In this document: in pieces, positions 1 to 7,520 of the stretch
Position numbering within the stretch: the first letter of the stretch is position 1
Layout of the letters: every line of letters starts with the position of its first letter
DNA from: Roseateles chitinivorans
GTDB taxonomy: Bacteria; Pseudomonadota; Gammaproteobacteria; Burkholderiales; Burkholderiaceae_C
DNA length: 51,004 nucleotides
Assembly: GCF_002761755.1 (NCBI RefSeq)
Contig: NZ_PEOG01000042.1
Coordinates: 1 to 51,004 of the forward strand
Reading direction: 5' to 3'
Position numbers and translations under genes: made by a program
The notes under the pieces: model-generated
What the model saw: only the letters and a program-made list of their open reading frames with translations
The model's database searches: none
Told to the model about the DNA's origin: nothing

Positions 1-1
1 G

Positions 2-799
2 GCCGGCGCCGCCCCGGCGCCTCGGCTCGCGCCGCTCCCGGCCGGCGCCGACGGCCGCGTCGACCTCGGCGCGCTGCTGCGCGCGCCACTGTCGGAACTC
101 CGCACCAGCCTGCTCACCGCGCTGCGGCACCGGTCCGAAGGCGGTTGGTTGTACGCCCGCGCGCTGGCGCGGCACTGCTCGATGCTGGAGATGGTCGAGA
201 TGCGCGAGGGCCTGGCGCCCGCCGCCTTCCAACCGCCGGTCGACTTGAACCAGCCGGGCGCGCAACGCGCATTGGCGCTGCGCGACCAGCTCGCGGCCGG
301 TTGCTCCCAGCTGCAGCCGGACGAACTGCGCGAGGCGATCAATGTGCCGCCGGGCGCGATCGATCCGCTGATCGCGGCGATGGACCAACCGGCCCGCCCC
401 GGCAGCGCGCAGGCCCGCGAGCGCCTGGCGACCATCCTGTCGCGACCGGACCCGCTCATGCTCGCCGAGCTCGGCCCCAGCCTGCTGGCGCGCGACGGCG
501 AGGCCATCGTCTTCGACGGCAAGCGCATCGACGGCGAGGAACGCCAGCTGCTGGAGGCCGCGGCGTTGCTGCTGCCCTGCTCGCTCGGGCTGGTCTGCGA
601 CGGGCAGGACGCGGCCGTCTGGGGCCCCTGCCTCGCCGACGGCCTGTGCGGGACGGCGACGCGCGAGGACGCCGTGATGGCCAGCGTGGAGGCGGGCGAG
701 CATCCGGAGCGCCGCGCGGCGGTGCTCGCCTGGGTGGAGCGGCTGCGCGCGGCGGTCGTCGCGCGCGACGTGGACCGCTTCCTCAAGCCGCCGGCCTGA
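2..799 (+). CDS. Hypothetical protein, 5' end outside window
   Basis: The reading frame is open from the first bases of the window to a TGA at 797-799, so the gene begins upstream and only its last 265 or so codons are visible. The nearest in-frame start inside the window is a TTG at 149, but the Leu/Arg/Ala-rich coding style continues upstream of it, so I treat the gene as truncated by the window edge. The visible product is soluble-looking, mostly helical and acidic, with no membrane segment, metal motif or nucleotide-binding motif I recognise. Near the C-terminus it has two cysteines in hydrophobic context (LPCSLGLVCDG). It is convergent with the PLP enzyme downstream, 29 bp away. I do not recognise the family and assign no function. 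Confidence 0.7.
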   Translation, partial: AGAAPAPRLAPLPAGADGRVDLGALLRAPLSELRTSLLTALRHRSEGGWLYARALARHCSMLEMVEMREGLAPAAFQPPVDLNQPGAQRALALRDQLAAGCSQLQPDELREAINVPPGAIDPLIAAMDQPARPGSAQARERLATILSRPDPLMLAELGPSLLARDGEAIVFDGKRIDGEERQLLEAAALLLPCSLGLVCDGQDAAVWGPCLADGLCGTATREDAVMASVEAGEHPERRAAVLAWVERLRAAVVARDVDRFLKPPA

Positions 800-828
800 G
801 CGCGCCCGGGGCGGCGGTGTCCGCGCGC

Positions 829-1854
829 TCAGGCGGCGGGCGCCCCATCCGCCGCCGCGCCGACCAGCTCGCAGAAGCGCGCGAGGTCGACATTGCCGCC
901 GCTGATGACGATGCCGACGCGCTGGCCCCTCAGCGCGTCCTTCATCGCCTGGACGGCGGCGAAACCGAGGCAGCCGGTGGGCTCGACCACCATCTTCATC
1001 CGCGTCGCGAAGAAGCTCATCGCCTCGACCAGCGCCGCGTCCGGGACGGTGACGACATCGTCGACGAGGCGCCGGATCAGCGCGAAGGTCAGGTCGCCGA
1101 GCTGCTGCGTCTGGACGCCGTCGGCGATGGTGCGCGGCGTGTCGATGTGCACCAGCTTGCCGCTGCGGAAGGACTGCTGGCCGTCGTTGCCGGCCTCGGG
1201 CTCGACACCGTAGAGCTTCGCGGCCGGCGACAGCGCGCGCACCGCCAGCGCCGTGCCCGACAGCAGCCCGCCACCGCCCAGCGGCGTGAACACGGCGTCG
1301 AGCGGGCCGACTTCCTCGATCAGTTCCTTCGCCGCGGTGCCCTGGCCGCTGATCACGTCGGCGTGGTCGTAGGGCGGGATCAGCGTCAGGCCATGCTTCT
1401 CCGCGAGGTCGCGGCCGATCTGCTGGCGGTCCTCGGTGTAGCGGTCGTAGAGGACGACCTCGCCGCCATAGCCGCGGGTCGCGGCGATCTTCGCGGCGGG
1501 CGCGTCCTTGGGCATCACGATGGTGGACGGCATGCCGAGCAGGCGCGCCGACAGCGCGATCGCCTGCGCATGGTTGCCCGAGGAGAAGGCCACCACGCCG
1601 CGGCGGCGCTGTTCCGGCGTGAAGCGCGATAGCGCATTGAACGCGCCGCGGAACTTGAAGGCGCCCATGCGCTGGAAGTTCTCGCACTTGAAGAAGACCC
1701 GGGCGCCGAGCCGCTCATCGACGGTGCGGGAGGTGAGCACCGGCGTGCGGTGCGCCTGCCCCTCGATGCGGCGGGCGGCGGCCTCGACGTCGTCGAAGCT
1801 GGGGAGATCCAGCGACGCGTCGGGCGACGCGGGCATGGCGGGCGTTGCGGTCAT
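829..1854 (-). CDS. Threonine dehydratase-like PLP-dependent lyase (serine racemase / threo-3-hydroxyaspartate ammonia-lyase type)
   Basis: A fold-type II PLP enzyme of 341 residues. It probably removes ammonia from threonine, serine or 3-hydroxyaspartate, or racemises serine. Visible motifs: the Schiff-base lysine in GAFKFRGA (Lys67), the substrate loop SSGNHAQ (residues 91-97), and the glycine-rich phosphate-binding loop GGGGL (193-196). The length is that of the short catabolic form with only the catalytic domain. The regulatory ACT domains of biosynthetic IlvA are absent, so this is unlikely to be the isoleucine-pathway enzyme. Within the family, sequence alone does not separate threonine dehydratase from serine racemase or hydroxyaspartate lyase. 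It stands alone on the minus strand, 57 bp from the next minus-strand gene. Confidence 0.88.
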   Translation of the reverse strand: MTATPAMPASPDASLDLPSFDDVEAAARRIEGQAHRTPVLTSRTVDERLGARVFFKCENFQRMGAFKFRGAFNALSRFTPEQRRRGVVAFSSGNHAQAIALSARLLGMPSTIVMPKDAPAAKIAATRGYGGEVVLYDRYTEDRQQIGRDLAEKHGLTLIPPYDHADVISGQGTAAKELIEEVGPLDAVFTPLGGGGLLSGTALAVRALSPAAKLYGVEPEAGNDGQQSFRSGKLVHIDTPRTIADGVQTQQLGDLTFALIRRLVDDVVTVPDAALVEAMSFFATRMKMVVEPTGCLGFAAVQAMKDALRGQRVGIVISGGNVDLARFCELVGAAADGAPAA

Positions 1855-1911
1855 CTCGGCTCCTGGTCGATGGGACGCGCCATCATGCCCGCGCGCTGTA
1901 CCGCAACAGGC

Positions 1912-2325
1912 TCAGGCCTGCCATACACCGTAGCCGGCCTCGCGCAGGCCGATGGCCAGCTCCACCTCCATCTCGCGCGCGGCCTCGTAGGGCATCGGGT
2001 TGTAGACCTCGTAGAGCCGCGGCAGCAGGCGCAGGCCGTAGTCGAAGACGAAGCGGTTGGCCTGGATGCCGGCCTTGTGCTTGTCGAAGCGCAGGTCGGG
2101 ATCGAGGCCGGTCATGCCGACATAGACGAAGGGCATGCCGAGCCGGTAGTCCGGATTGGCCTTGCGAAAGCGCGGCTCGTTCCAGACCTGGTCCGCGAGC
2201 TCGACGACATAGACGTGGTGGTGATGGCGCTTCTCGCGCGGGCGCCTGGCGCCCTTGGCGGCGACGGGCGCGGCCTCAGCCGCCACAATCGGCGCCTTCC
2301 CCCGCTGCTTCCCGCCCGCTGCCAT
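1912..2325 (-). CDS. Small GIY-YIG-nuclease-like protein
   Basis: A 137-residue protein with a basic, Ala/Lys/Arg-rich N-terminal 35 residues ending in four consecutive histidines, then a compact domain. The domain has the order of GIY-YIG hallmarks: VYVVEL (the GIY strand), FVYVGMT (the YIG strand), an arginine and histidine in RFDKHKAG, and a later glutamate in EMEVELA. About 25 residues separate the two strands, more than in the classical domain. From family knowledge, GIY-YIG proteins are nucleases; whether this one is active is inference. Its ATG (2325-2323) overlaps the ATG of the divergent carbonic anhydrase gene (2324-2326) within the palindrome CATG, so there is no intergenic promoter space. 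An internal start cannot be excluded for either gene. Confidence 0.7.
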   Translation of the reverse strand: MAAGGKQRGKAPIVAAEAAPVAAKGARRPREKRHHHHVYVVELADQVWNEPRFRKANPDYRLGMPFVYVGMTGLDPDLRFDKHKAGIQANRFVFDYGLRLLPRLYEVYNPMPYEAAREMEVELAIGLREAGYGVWQA

Positions 2326-2854
2326 GCCGCTGTCCTCTTACCTCGATACCGCCCCGGTGCTCGCCGAGCGCGTCTTCGTCCACGACACCGCCCAGGTGAT
2401 CGGGGATGTCACAATCGGCGCCGACAGCTCGGTGTGGTGCAACACCGTGCTGCGCGGCGACGTGAACCGGATTGTCATCGGCGCCGGCACCAACGTGCAG
2501 GACCTGGCGATGGGGCATGTCTCGCACAAGACAGCGAAGAAGCCGGAGGGCTCGCCGCTGATCATCGGCGACCACGTCACCGTGGGGCATTCGGTCATCC
2601 TGCACGGCTGCCGCATCGGCAACGAGTGCCTGATCGGCATGGGCTCGATCGTGATGGACGACGTGGTCATCGAGGACCGCGTGATGCTGGGCGCGGGCAG
2701 CCTGGTCTCGCCGGGCAAGACGCTCAGGAGCGGCCATCTCTACGTCGGCCGCCCGGCCATCGCCGTGAGAGCGCTGACGGACGAGGAGATCGCCTACCTG
2801 AAGTACTCGGCGGAGCATTACATCCGGGTGAAGGACAACTACCTGGGCGCTTGA
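2324..2854 (+). CDS. Gamma-class carbonic anhydrase family protein
   Basis: A 176-residue left-handed beta-helix (hexapeptide repeat) protein of the YrdA/PaaY/CaiE gamma carbonic anhydrase family. Repeats of the form hydrophobic-Gly-x-x run through the middle (IGDVTIGADSSVW, IGAGTNVQD, IIGDHVTVG). Family zinc ligands are visible as His65 in MGHVSH, His89 in VGHS and His94 in LHG, so metal binding is likely. Many family members have weak or no CO2 hydration activity, so the reaction is uncertain. A longer frame reaches 2255, but the conserved family N-terminus starts at the ATG at 2324, which I chose. No strong Shine-Dalgarno precedes it. The frame overlaps the divergent gene start by two bases. 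Confidence 0.92.
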   Translation: MPLSSYLDTAPVLAERVFVHDTAQVIGDVTIGADSSVWCNTVLRGDVNRIVIGAGTNVQDLAMGHVSHKTAKKPEGSPLIIGDHVTVGHSVILHGCRIGNECLIGMGSIVMDDVVIEDRVMLGAGSLVSPGKTLRSGHLYVGRPAIAVRALTDEEIAYLKYSAEHYIRVKDNYLGA

Positions 2855-2926
2855 GCGACGCTGCTTTCGCGCTTCGCGATTTCCCGGTTTCGCGACGGCG
2901 CGGCGGCAACTGCAATACTCGCCCGC

Positions 2927-3529
2927 ATGCCTCCCAGCGCCGATCAGCCTTCCCTCTTCGAGGACTTGGATCCGCCCGCCGACGCCCTGCCCGACGGCAT
3001 GCGCTATCAGTCGGCCTTCCTGTCCCCCGATGAGGAGCGCGCGCTGATCGCGCTCATCGGCACGCTGCCGCTCGAAGCCGCGCAGTACAAGCAGTACACC
3101 GCCCGCCGTCGCGTCGTCAGCTATGGCGGCAGCTTCGACTACGACGCCAATCGCCTGCGCCCCGCGCAGCCACTGATCGAGGCGCTGCATCCGCTGCGCG
3201 AGCGCGTCGCGCAATGGGCGGACGTCGCGCCAGAGGCCCTCGTTCACGCGCTGGTCGCCGAGTACGCGCCCGGCACGCCGCTCGGCTGGCACCGCGACGT
3301 GCCGGACTTCGAAGAGGTATTCGGCGTGTCGCTCGGCGCACCGGCGACGCTGCGATTCCGCCCCTACCCGCCCGATGCGCCCAAGCGCGCCGACGTCCTC
3401 AAGCTCACCGTCGAGCCGCGATCGATTTACGCGCTGCGCGGCGCCTCGCGCTGGGCGTGGCAGCACAGCGTCGCGCCGGTCGACAAGCTGCGATGGTCGA
3501 TCACCTTCCGGACCGCGCGATCGAAGTGA
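2927..3529 (+). CDS. AlkB-like 2-oxoglutarate/Fe(II) dioxygenase
   Basis: A 200-residue member of the AlkB superfamily, which oxidatively removes alkyl groups from nucleic-acid bases using 2-oxoglutarate, Fe(II) and O2. The iron triad is visible as His122 and Asp124 in GWHRDVP and His180 in QHSV. The 2-oxoglutarate-binding arginines are Arg189 and Arg195 in RWSITFR. The motif VVSYGGSFDYD near residue 63 fits the nucleotide-recognition lid of AlkB homologues. Length and motif spacing match the short bacterial AlkB group. It lies 72 bp downstream of the carbonic anhydrase gene on the same strand, with its own likely promoter region. Base-lesion specificity cannot be read from sequence. Confidence 0.9.
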   Translation: MPPSADQPSLFEDLDPPADALPDGMRYQSAFLSPDEERALIALIGTLPLEAAQYKQYTARRRVVSYGGSFDYDANRLRPAQPLIEALHPLRERVAQWADVAPEALVHALVAEYAPGTPLGWHRDVPDFEEVFGVSLGAPATLRFRPYPPDAPKRADVLKLTVEPRSIYALRGASRWAWQHSVAPVDKLRWSITFRTARSK

Positions 3530-3745
3530 TCGATCAACACCGGGCCTGCATCGATGGCCCCACGCGACGCCGGTCCTTTGCATCGCGCCGCTTGACCGTC
3601 CGCGCGGCTCGCCCCTACGATCGCGCCCGCTTCGCAGTGATCGTCATGACCTGCACCGAGCCGTAAGCGTTTACGTCAGCCAACGCGCAACCCCGCCGGT
3701 TCCTCGACGCAGCAGCGTCGCGCCGGCTTGCGCATAGGCCTAGCA

Positions 3746-4165
3746 ATGACCACGCACTCCACCACGGTTCGTTCCACTTTCAACCACCTCAGCTTCCCCT
3801 CGCCCGACGCTCCCGCGACGGCCGCGTTCTTCGAGCATTTCCTGGGCTTCTCGGTGGCCTCCTTCGGGCACAGCCGCATCGTCAAGAAGGACCAGCTCGA
3901 TATCGTCATCGAGGACGGCCGCGACCGCGACTGCACCTGGCCGGGCAACTTCCATGTCGGCGTCGAAGTGGCGACGCGCCTCGACCTCGAGCGCATCCAT
4001 GCCGACATGCTCGCGGCGGACATCCGCATGGAGACCGAGCTGATCACGCATGTGCGCGGCTCGCGCTTCTTCTGCTGGATGCCGGGCGGCGTGATGCTCG
4101 AGGTCAATACCCGCGAGGACGCGTCACCGGAGTTCCGCAGGACCTTCGCGAGTCAGCAGGGTTGA
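3746..4165 (+). CDS. VOC-family (glyoxalase/dioxygenase fold) protein
   Basis: A 139-residue single-module vicinal-oxygen-chelate protein. The typical opening strand-helix FNHLSFPSPDAPATAAFFEH is followed by FLGF and by the second half ending in GGVMLEVN, where the glutamate sits at the usual metal-ligand position. VOC proteins include glyoxalases, ring-cleaving dioxygenases and antibiotic-binding proteins, so the substrate is unknown. I start it at the ATG at 3746 rather than the in-frame TTG at 3728 because the family N-terminus begins there. The 216 bp upstream (3530-3745) holds no gene I can support. Its 3' end overlaps the convergent hydrolase gene by 13 bp. Confidence 0.85.
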   Translation: MTTHSTTVRSTFNHLSFPSPDAPATAAFFEHFLGFSVASFGHSRIVKKDQLDIVIEDGRDRDCTWPGNFHVGVEVATRLDLERIHADMLAADIRMETELITHVRGSRFFCWMPGGVMLEVNTREDASPEFRRTFASQQG

Positions 4166-5304
4166 CGGGCGGTTGATGGGGGCCGGCTGCCGCCGGCCTC
4201 GCCGCAGCTGGCGCCGCGCGGGTTCTGCGACGCGTGTGACCGCCTGCGGAAGTTGCGAAAGATGTACTGCTCAAGCGGCTCACGTTCGGGCGCAGTCGCG
4301 TGGGCCTCGGCGCCGGACTGGCTCGCGGCGATGATGCGCGCCAACTGTTCGTCGGGCTTGCCGTAACGCAGGGCCAGGATCTGCCAGAACACGAGCTGAG
4401 TGATGAACCGATACGAGCTGTGGACTACAGCGAGCAGGCCATAGTCGTACGGCACATAGATCTCTGCATTGCCGGAATTCGCCACCTGCCCTGAATCGAT
4501 GAACACCACGTTGGGCGTCGCCGGCGAGATCGGTTGCTGTGGTCCGCGATAGCCCAGGACATACCAATCGCCCGCGTACTCATCGGCCTCCAGCACCTCA
4601 TCGTTCCAGGTCCAGAACACCCAGACCTTGCCGTTGGCCATCTGGTAAATCGCCTTGCCTTGATTCTCGACCGAGCTTCCCTTCGTGAAGATGGCATGGT
4701 CCACGTCAGGCGCCAGCATCAACACCCAATCCACGGCGCCCACGTAGTTGGGCACCTTTCCACTGGCGAGCGTCTTGCTCATGAGGTAATTGCCCATCGA
4801 GTGGGTAATGACCGCCGTCACGAGTTGCGGCGCGCTCTTGCCGTACTTCGCATCGAGCTGTTTCCTGACCAGGGTGATCGCCTCGATCATTGCCGCCATG
4901 AGATTGGCGGATTGGTCGGCGTACTGCCGCGCCGAAGATGGCAAGTCGCAGTTGGACGGCCAACTCGCAGCGACGACCAGGCTCTGACCGAGTCCCGTGG
5001 CACTGAGCCGCGAGCCGTAATACGCGTGGGCGATGCGTGCGTCCGTCGCCGAGGTGTCGAAGCCGTGGACATAGAACGCCAGCACCACCGGCTGCTGCTG
5101 GTCCGTGCAGACCCGGTGGAGATCGTCGGCAAGCTGGACGATCCATGTCGTCTTGTCGAGGGTCTGCTGATCAAGCAGTTCGTTGTACCCCTGCAATGGG
5201 AAATTGATGTTGCTCAGGTAGACGACGGGTCCCGGCGCGGAGCAATCCGCTCCGTTGACGCGGTTCGACAGCATGTAGGTATGGGTGGGAAAGCTCATGG
5301 TCAT
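4153..5304 (-). CDS. Alpha/beta hydrolase, DUF900-like
   Basis: A 383-residue protein with an alpha/beta-hydrolase core of the DUF900 type. The oxyanion-side motif is FYVHGFDTS and the nucleophile elbow is THSMGNYL, with serine at about residue 169 counting from the ATG chosen here. A candidate acid lies in LAPDVDH and a candidate catalytic histidine in AVVHSSYR. It is probably an esterase or lipase; the substrate is unknown. No signal peptide or membrane segment is visible. The last 40 residues are basic and low-complexity. I chose the ATG at 5304 because CGGAG precedes it at good spacing; a GTG lies 9 bp further upstream. It is 90 bp downstream of the membrane-active-looking gene on the same strand and is probably cotranscribed with it. 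Confidence 0.8.
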   Translation of the reverse strand: MTMSFPTHTYMLSNRVNGADCSAPGPVVYLSNINFPLQGYNELLDQQTLDKTTWIVQLADDLHRVCTDQQQPVVLAFYVHGFDTSATDARIAHAYYGSRLSATGLGQSLVVAASWPSNCDLPSSARQYADQSANLMAAMIEAITLVRKQLDAKYGKSAPQLVTAVITHSMGNYLMSKTLASGKVPNYVGAVDWVLMLAPDVDHAIFTKGSSVENQGKAIYQMANGKVWVFWTWNDEVLEADEYAGDWYVLGYRGPQQPISPATPNVVFIDSGQVANSGNAEIYVPYDYGLLAVVHSSYRFITQLVFWQILALRYGKPDEQLARIIAASQSGAEAHATAPEREPLEQYIFRNFRRRSHASQNPRGASCGEAGGSRPPSTARQPC

Positions 5305-5394
5305 CTGGGTCACTCCGAGGTGAGTAATGGCGTCGCCGCGTGACTCCAGTCCGAGGAGCGCGAGCGCGCGAAGCTCTCAGTTGCCGGGGGAGGC

Positions 5395-6273
5395 TCAAGC
5401 CGTGCCATAGAGCCGGTCTTGCGTTGAGTCGAGGTGCTCGGCCTCCTCGATGTCCGCCGCTGGTTGCTCGTTCTCGCACAGTTCCGACGCATGGGAGACC
5501 GCGGCTATGGCCGTCCCCAGCATCGCGAATGCAGCCGTGGAGTAGATGCCGAAATTCCAGTTGCCGGCGCTGCTCACGCTGTTGCTGATGGCACCGATGG
5601 CCTTGATGCTGCCGGCCGCGACCATGGTGGCGGTGTACTTGTTGTAGTTGTAGAAGGTGTTACAGGCTTCCGCCGTGGCCCATAGCAAGTTGGGCAGCAC
5701 TCCCACGACGCCTGCCGCGCCGTCATACCCGGCGACCTGTAACGCACCTTGACTGAGCTGCGTTGCGGCCGCCGCAGCATTCGCCGCGGCTTGGATCTTT
5801 TCGACCCCGTCCTTTGACGTCCAGTACTGGTACCCCGCGGCACCGAGCAGCGCGGTGCCGGCCACGATGTTCACAATGGGCTGCGCTTCCTTGGGCAGGT
5901 AGTTTGGAACGACCGCCAGGCAGTTGAAGGCCTCGCCGATCATCCCCGCCAGCTTCTCGCCCATGATGCCGGTGCGGCCTCCGCCTTGCGACGCCTCCGG
6001 CTCCTCCTCCCCATCCTGCATTTGCACGGCGGTTCGTTGCGTCACCGAGGTTTGGGACTGATGTCCGGCGGCTTCGGTTGCCGGACTCATGCGTCGATCC
6101 ATGCTCCCCCAACTCGCCATCGCGCGGCGCTGCGCTTGCATGCGCGGTGAGCGGTGGAGGTGGTCGGCCAGGAGTTGGTGAGTGGCCCTCGGCACCGACC
6201 GTTCGTCAGCACGCATCGCTGCGGGCTTGCGGAGCTGAGGTGCGTCGGGGCGGGCGCTGAGACTTGTTGTCAT
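5395..6273 (-). CDS. Unknown protein with hydrophobic segments and a cargo-like N-terminal segment
   Basis: A 292-residue protein of no family I can name with certainty. The first 90 residues are polar and include HLHRSPRMQAQRRAMASW. This resembles the 'SPRxxAQRR' tract I associate from memory with DUF4157/extracellular contractile-injection-system cargo and related polymorphic-toxin proteins. An acidic Gln-rich stretch follows (VQMQDGEEEPE). The last 190 residues contain four hydrophobic Ala/Gly-rich segments (around IVNIVAGTALLGAAGY, GVVGVLPNLLWA, ATMVAAGSIKAIG and TAAFAMLGTAIAAV), which could be membrane-inserting helices. The start at 6273 follows the ORF style; the in-frame extension upstream lacks support. 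With the hydrolase downstream it forms a likely two-gene unit. An effector role is inference only. Confidence 0.65.
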   Translation of the reverse strand: MTTSLSARPDAPQLRKPAAMRADERSVPRATHQLLADHLHRSPRMQAQRRAMASWGSMDRRMSPATEAAGHQSQTSVTQRTAVQMQDGEEEPEASQGGGRTGIMGEKLAGMIGEAFNCLAVVPNYLPKEAQPIVNIVAGTALLGAAGYQYWTSKDGVEKIQAAANAAAAATQLSQGALQVAGYDGAAGVVGVLPNLLWATAEACNTFYNYNKYTATMVAAGSIKAIGAISNSVSSAGNWNFGIYSTAAFAMLGTAIAAVSHASELCENEQPAADIEEAEHLDSTQDRLYGTA

Positions 6274-6606
6274 GGTGGGTCCAGGTTGGCACCGAGCTTC
6301 AAGTTCTGACAACTCCAGCGTAGGGGACCGCACTGTGACGCACCATCAGCAGTCGACGGACAAAGGCCTGCCGTCATGCCGAGATGTGACTTCAGGTTCG
6401 GGAGAGAGCCCGACAAGGCCGCGCGGTACCGGCGCGGAGAGATGATGGAAGATCCGCGCGTGGACCCCGCCACTCACCGGCAATCCGCCCATGCCTGTCG
6501 ATGGCAAGCGCGTGGTCTTCCGTCGCTTTGAACCGGTGGTCGAAGTGTGGGCTTGAGCGGAACAGGCCACGGAGTCCTTTTCGCTCCGGGGCCGGCCACT
6601 TGGCCC
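6274..6606. other. Non-coding stretch upstream of the cassette array
   Basis: No convincing gene is seen. A 21-codon frame from ATG 6491 to TGA 6556 has a plausible coding style (MPVDGKRVVFRRFEP) and could be the tail of a decayed gene. In-frame stops upstream prevent a longer reading. No integron integrase or attI site is visible here, although this is the side of the attC array on which one would be expected. Confidence 0.4.
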
Positions 6607-6684
6607 GCGCAACAGTTATTCATATCATCCGCTGCACGGGCCGAGCGCCATGCCGCAGCCCGCTGCTCAGCTCAAACGTTGGGC
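6607..6684 (+). repeat. attC-like recombination site 1
   Basis: The right end CTCAAAC-GTTGGGC (GTTGGGC at 6678-6684) fits the integron R' core GTTRRRY with the usual flanking CTCAAAC. Its partner GCGCAAC at 6607-6613 matches the complement of R' in six of seven bases. The 78 bp length is close to that of site 2. The inner arms pair poorly on the left side, so this site may be decayed. Confidence 0.5.
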
Positions 6685-6788
6685 CACGAGCCGAGACTGA
6701 GAGCGATGCACAAGTTCATCAGCATGAGTCCCCTGCCCAGCTGCTACGTATCTTGGTGTTCCTCCTTGGGAGGTCGGGTGCGGAAGCG
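6685..6788 (+). other. Very short cassette, no complete gene
   Basis: About 104 bp lie between attC-like sites 1 and 2. An ATG at 6706 opens a frame (MHKFISMSPLPSCYVSW...) that runs through site 2, so this is either a gene-less cassette or a truncated one. Nothing can be assigned. Confidence 0.35.
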
Positions 6789-6865
6789 GCCTCACCCTTC
6801 CATGATCGGACCTGCCAACCGCCGCTTCGCGTCGGTGGGTACGCCTTGCATGTCGAACGTTAGGC
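6789..6865 (+). repeat. attC recombination site 2
   Basis: The clearest attC of the set, 77 bp long. R'' is GCCTCAC (6789-6795) and R' is GTTAGGC (6859-6865), complementary except for one base. The inner halves CCTTCCATG and CATGTCGAAC can pair with bulged bases. The centre forms a strong hairpin around CCAACCGCCGC-TTC-GCGTCGGTGGG. This is the imperfect palindrome with a conserved GTTRRRY end expected of chromosomal-integron cassettes. Confidence 0.75.
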
Positions 6866-6872
6866 ATTCGAC

Positions 6873-7409
6873 GTGAGCACCCTGGAAACATCGGCGAAGT
6901 ACCTTTCTGAGAAGGGACTACAGACCAACGTCGTGTCGTCCGAAAGGCTCTCCGTCAGTCGCGAAGGCGATCGGATGATTGACCTCGCGAGAACCGACGC
7001 CGGTTACCAGGTCAGTTCTTGGGAAAACGTCCCCGGCCCTGGGGAAGAAGATTTCCGCCTTGTGGTTCCGACCCTAGACGAGGCGCTGCTCATCACTTGG
7101 TGCTACTACTTCTCAAAGAACATCGAGATTGCAAACTGGGAACTGCCGCTGCACAGAAGGCCATACTGGGCTCTCCCTAAGCTCCAATACAAGCTCGCGA
7201 ATGCCGGACATGTTTCTTCCAGGCAGTTCGAAGCCATTCGGGAGAGCCGTCGCCAGCGAGCATTGAGTGATCCGACCATGAAGCCGTTTGGCCTGGCTTT
7301 TGCAGAACGCACTCAGTTCATCGTGGCAGGAAAGCACTGCCAATCAGGAGCCCTGCTGTTTCTAAGGCGAGATATGGAGGAAACATATGTTGTCGCCGGA
7401 GATGCCTAG
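6873..7409 (+). CDS. Gene-cassette protein of unknown function
   Basis: A 178-residue protein starting at a GTG eight bases after attC site 2. That position is normal for the gene of an integron cassette, where a Shine-Dalgarno is often missing. Its stop codon TAG (7407-7409) lies inside the R'' core of attC site 3, again typical of cassettes. The base composition is visibly more A/T-rich than the neighbours. The product is soluble, with an acidic middle and the stretch LDEALLITWCYYFSKNIEI. It ends just after an FLRRDMEETYVVAG segment. I recognise no catalytic motif. Size and composition would suit an immunity or stress cassette protein, but that is speculation. An internal ATG at 6975 would give a shorter product. 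Confidence 0.65.
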   Translation: MSTLETSAKYLSEKGLQTNVVSSERLSVSREGDRMIDLARTDAGYQVSSWENVPGPGEEDFRLVVPTLDEALLITWCYYFSKNIEIANWELPLHRRPYWALPKLQYKLANAGHVSSRQFEAIRESRRQRALSDPTMKPFGLAFAERTQFIVAGKHCQSGALLFLRRDMEETYVVAGDA

Positions 7410-7502
7410 CAACTCCACCGCGCGAGACGGTCTGCAAGCTGCGCTTGCAAACACCCTCCACCGCTTCGCGTCTCTGGCAACCCCTCACGTCAAACATTGG
7501 AC
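7404..7502 (+). repeat. attC recombination site 3 (core base altered)
   Basis: R'' is GCCTAGC (7404-7410), overlapping the stop of the preceding gene. The right end is CGTCAAAC-ATTGGAC (7496-7502), which matches CAAAC-GTTRRRY except that the first G of the core is A. The interior contains the nested hairpin CTGCAAGC / GCTTGCAA and the arms AGACG / CGTCT. At 99 bp it is within the normal attC range. The altered core G lies at the strand-exchange position, so recombination is probably impaired. Confidence 0.62.
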
Positions 7503-7520
7503 ATCTGGACCACTTGCGCC

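Noticed and set aside
145..1632. A 495-codon plus-strand frame crossing the first two genes
   Set aside because: The translation is Arg/Ala/Gly-rich without motifs. It covers the antisense of a clear PLP enzyme and is a composition effect.
6491..6556. A 21-codon frame with coding-like sequence
   Set aside because: It is too short and closed upstream by stops. It may be a decayed gene end but cannot be supported as a gene.
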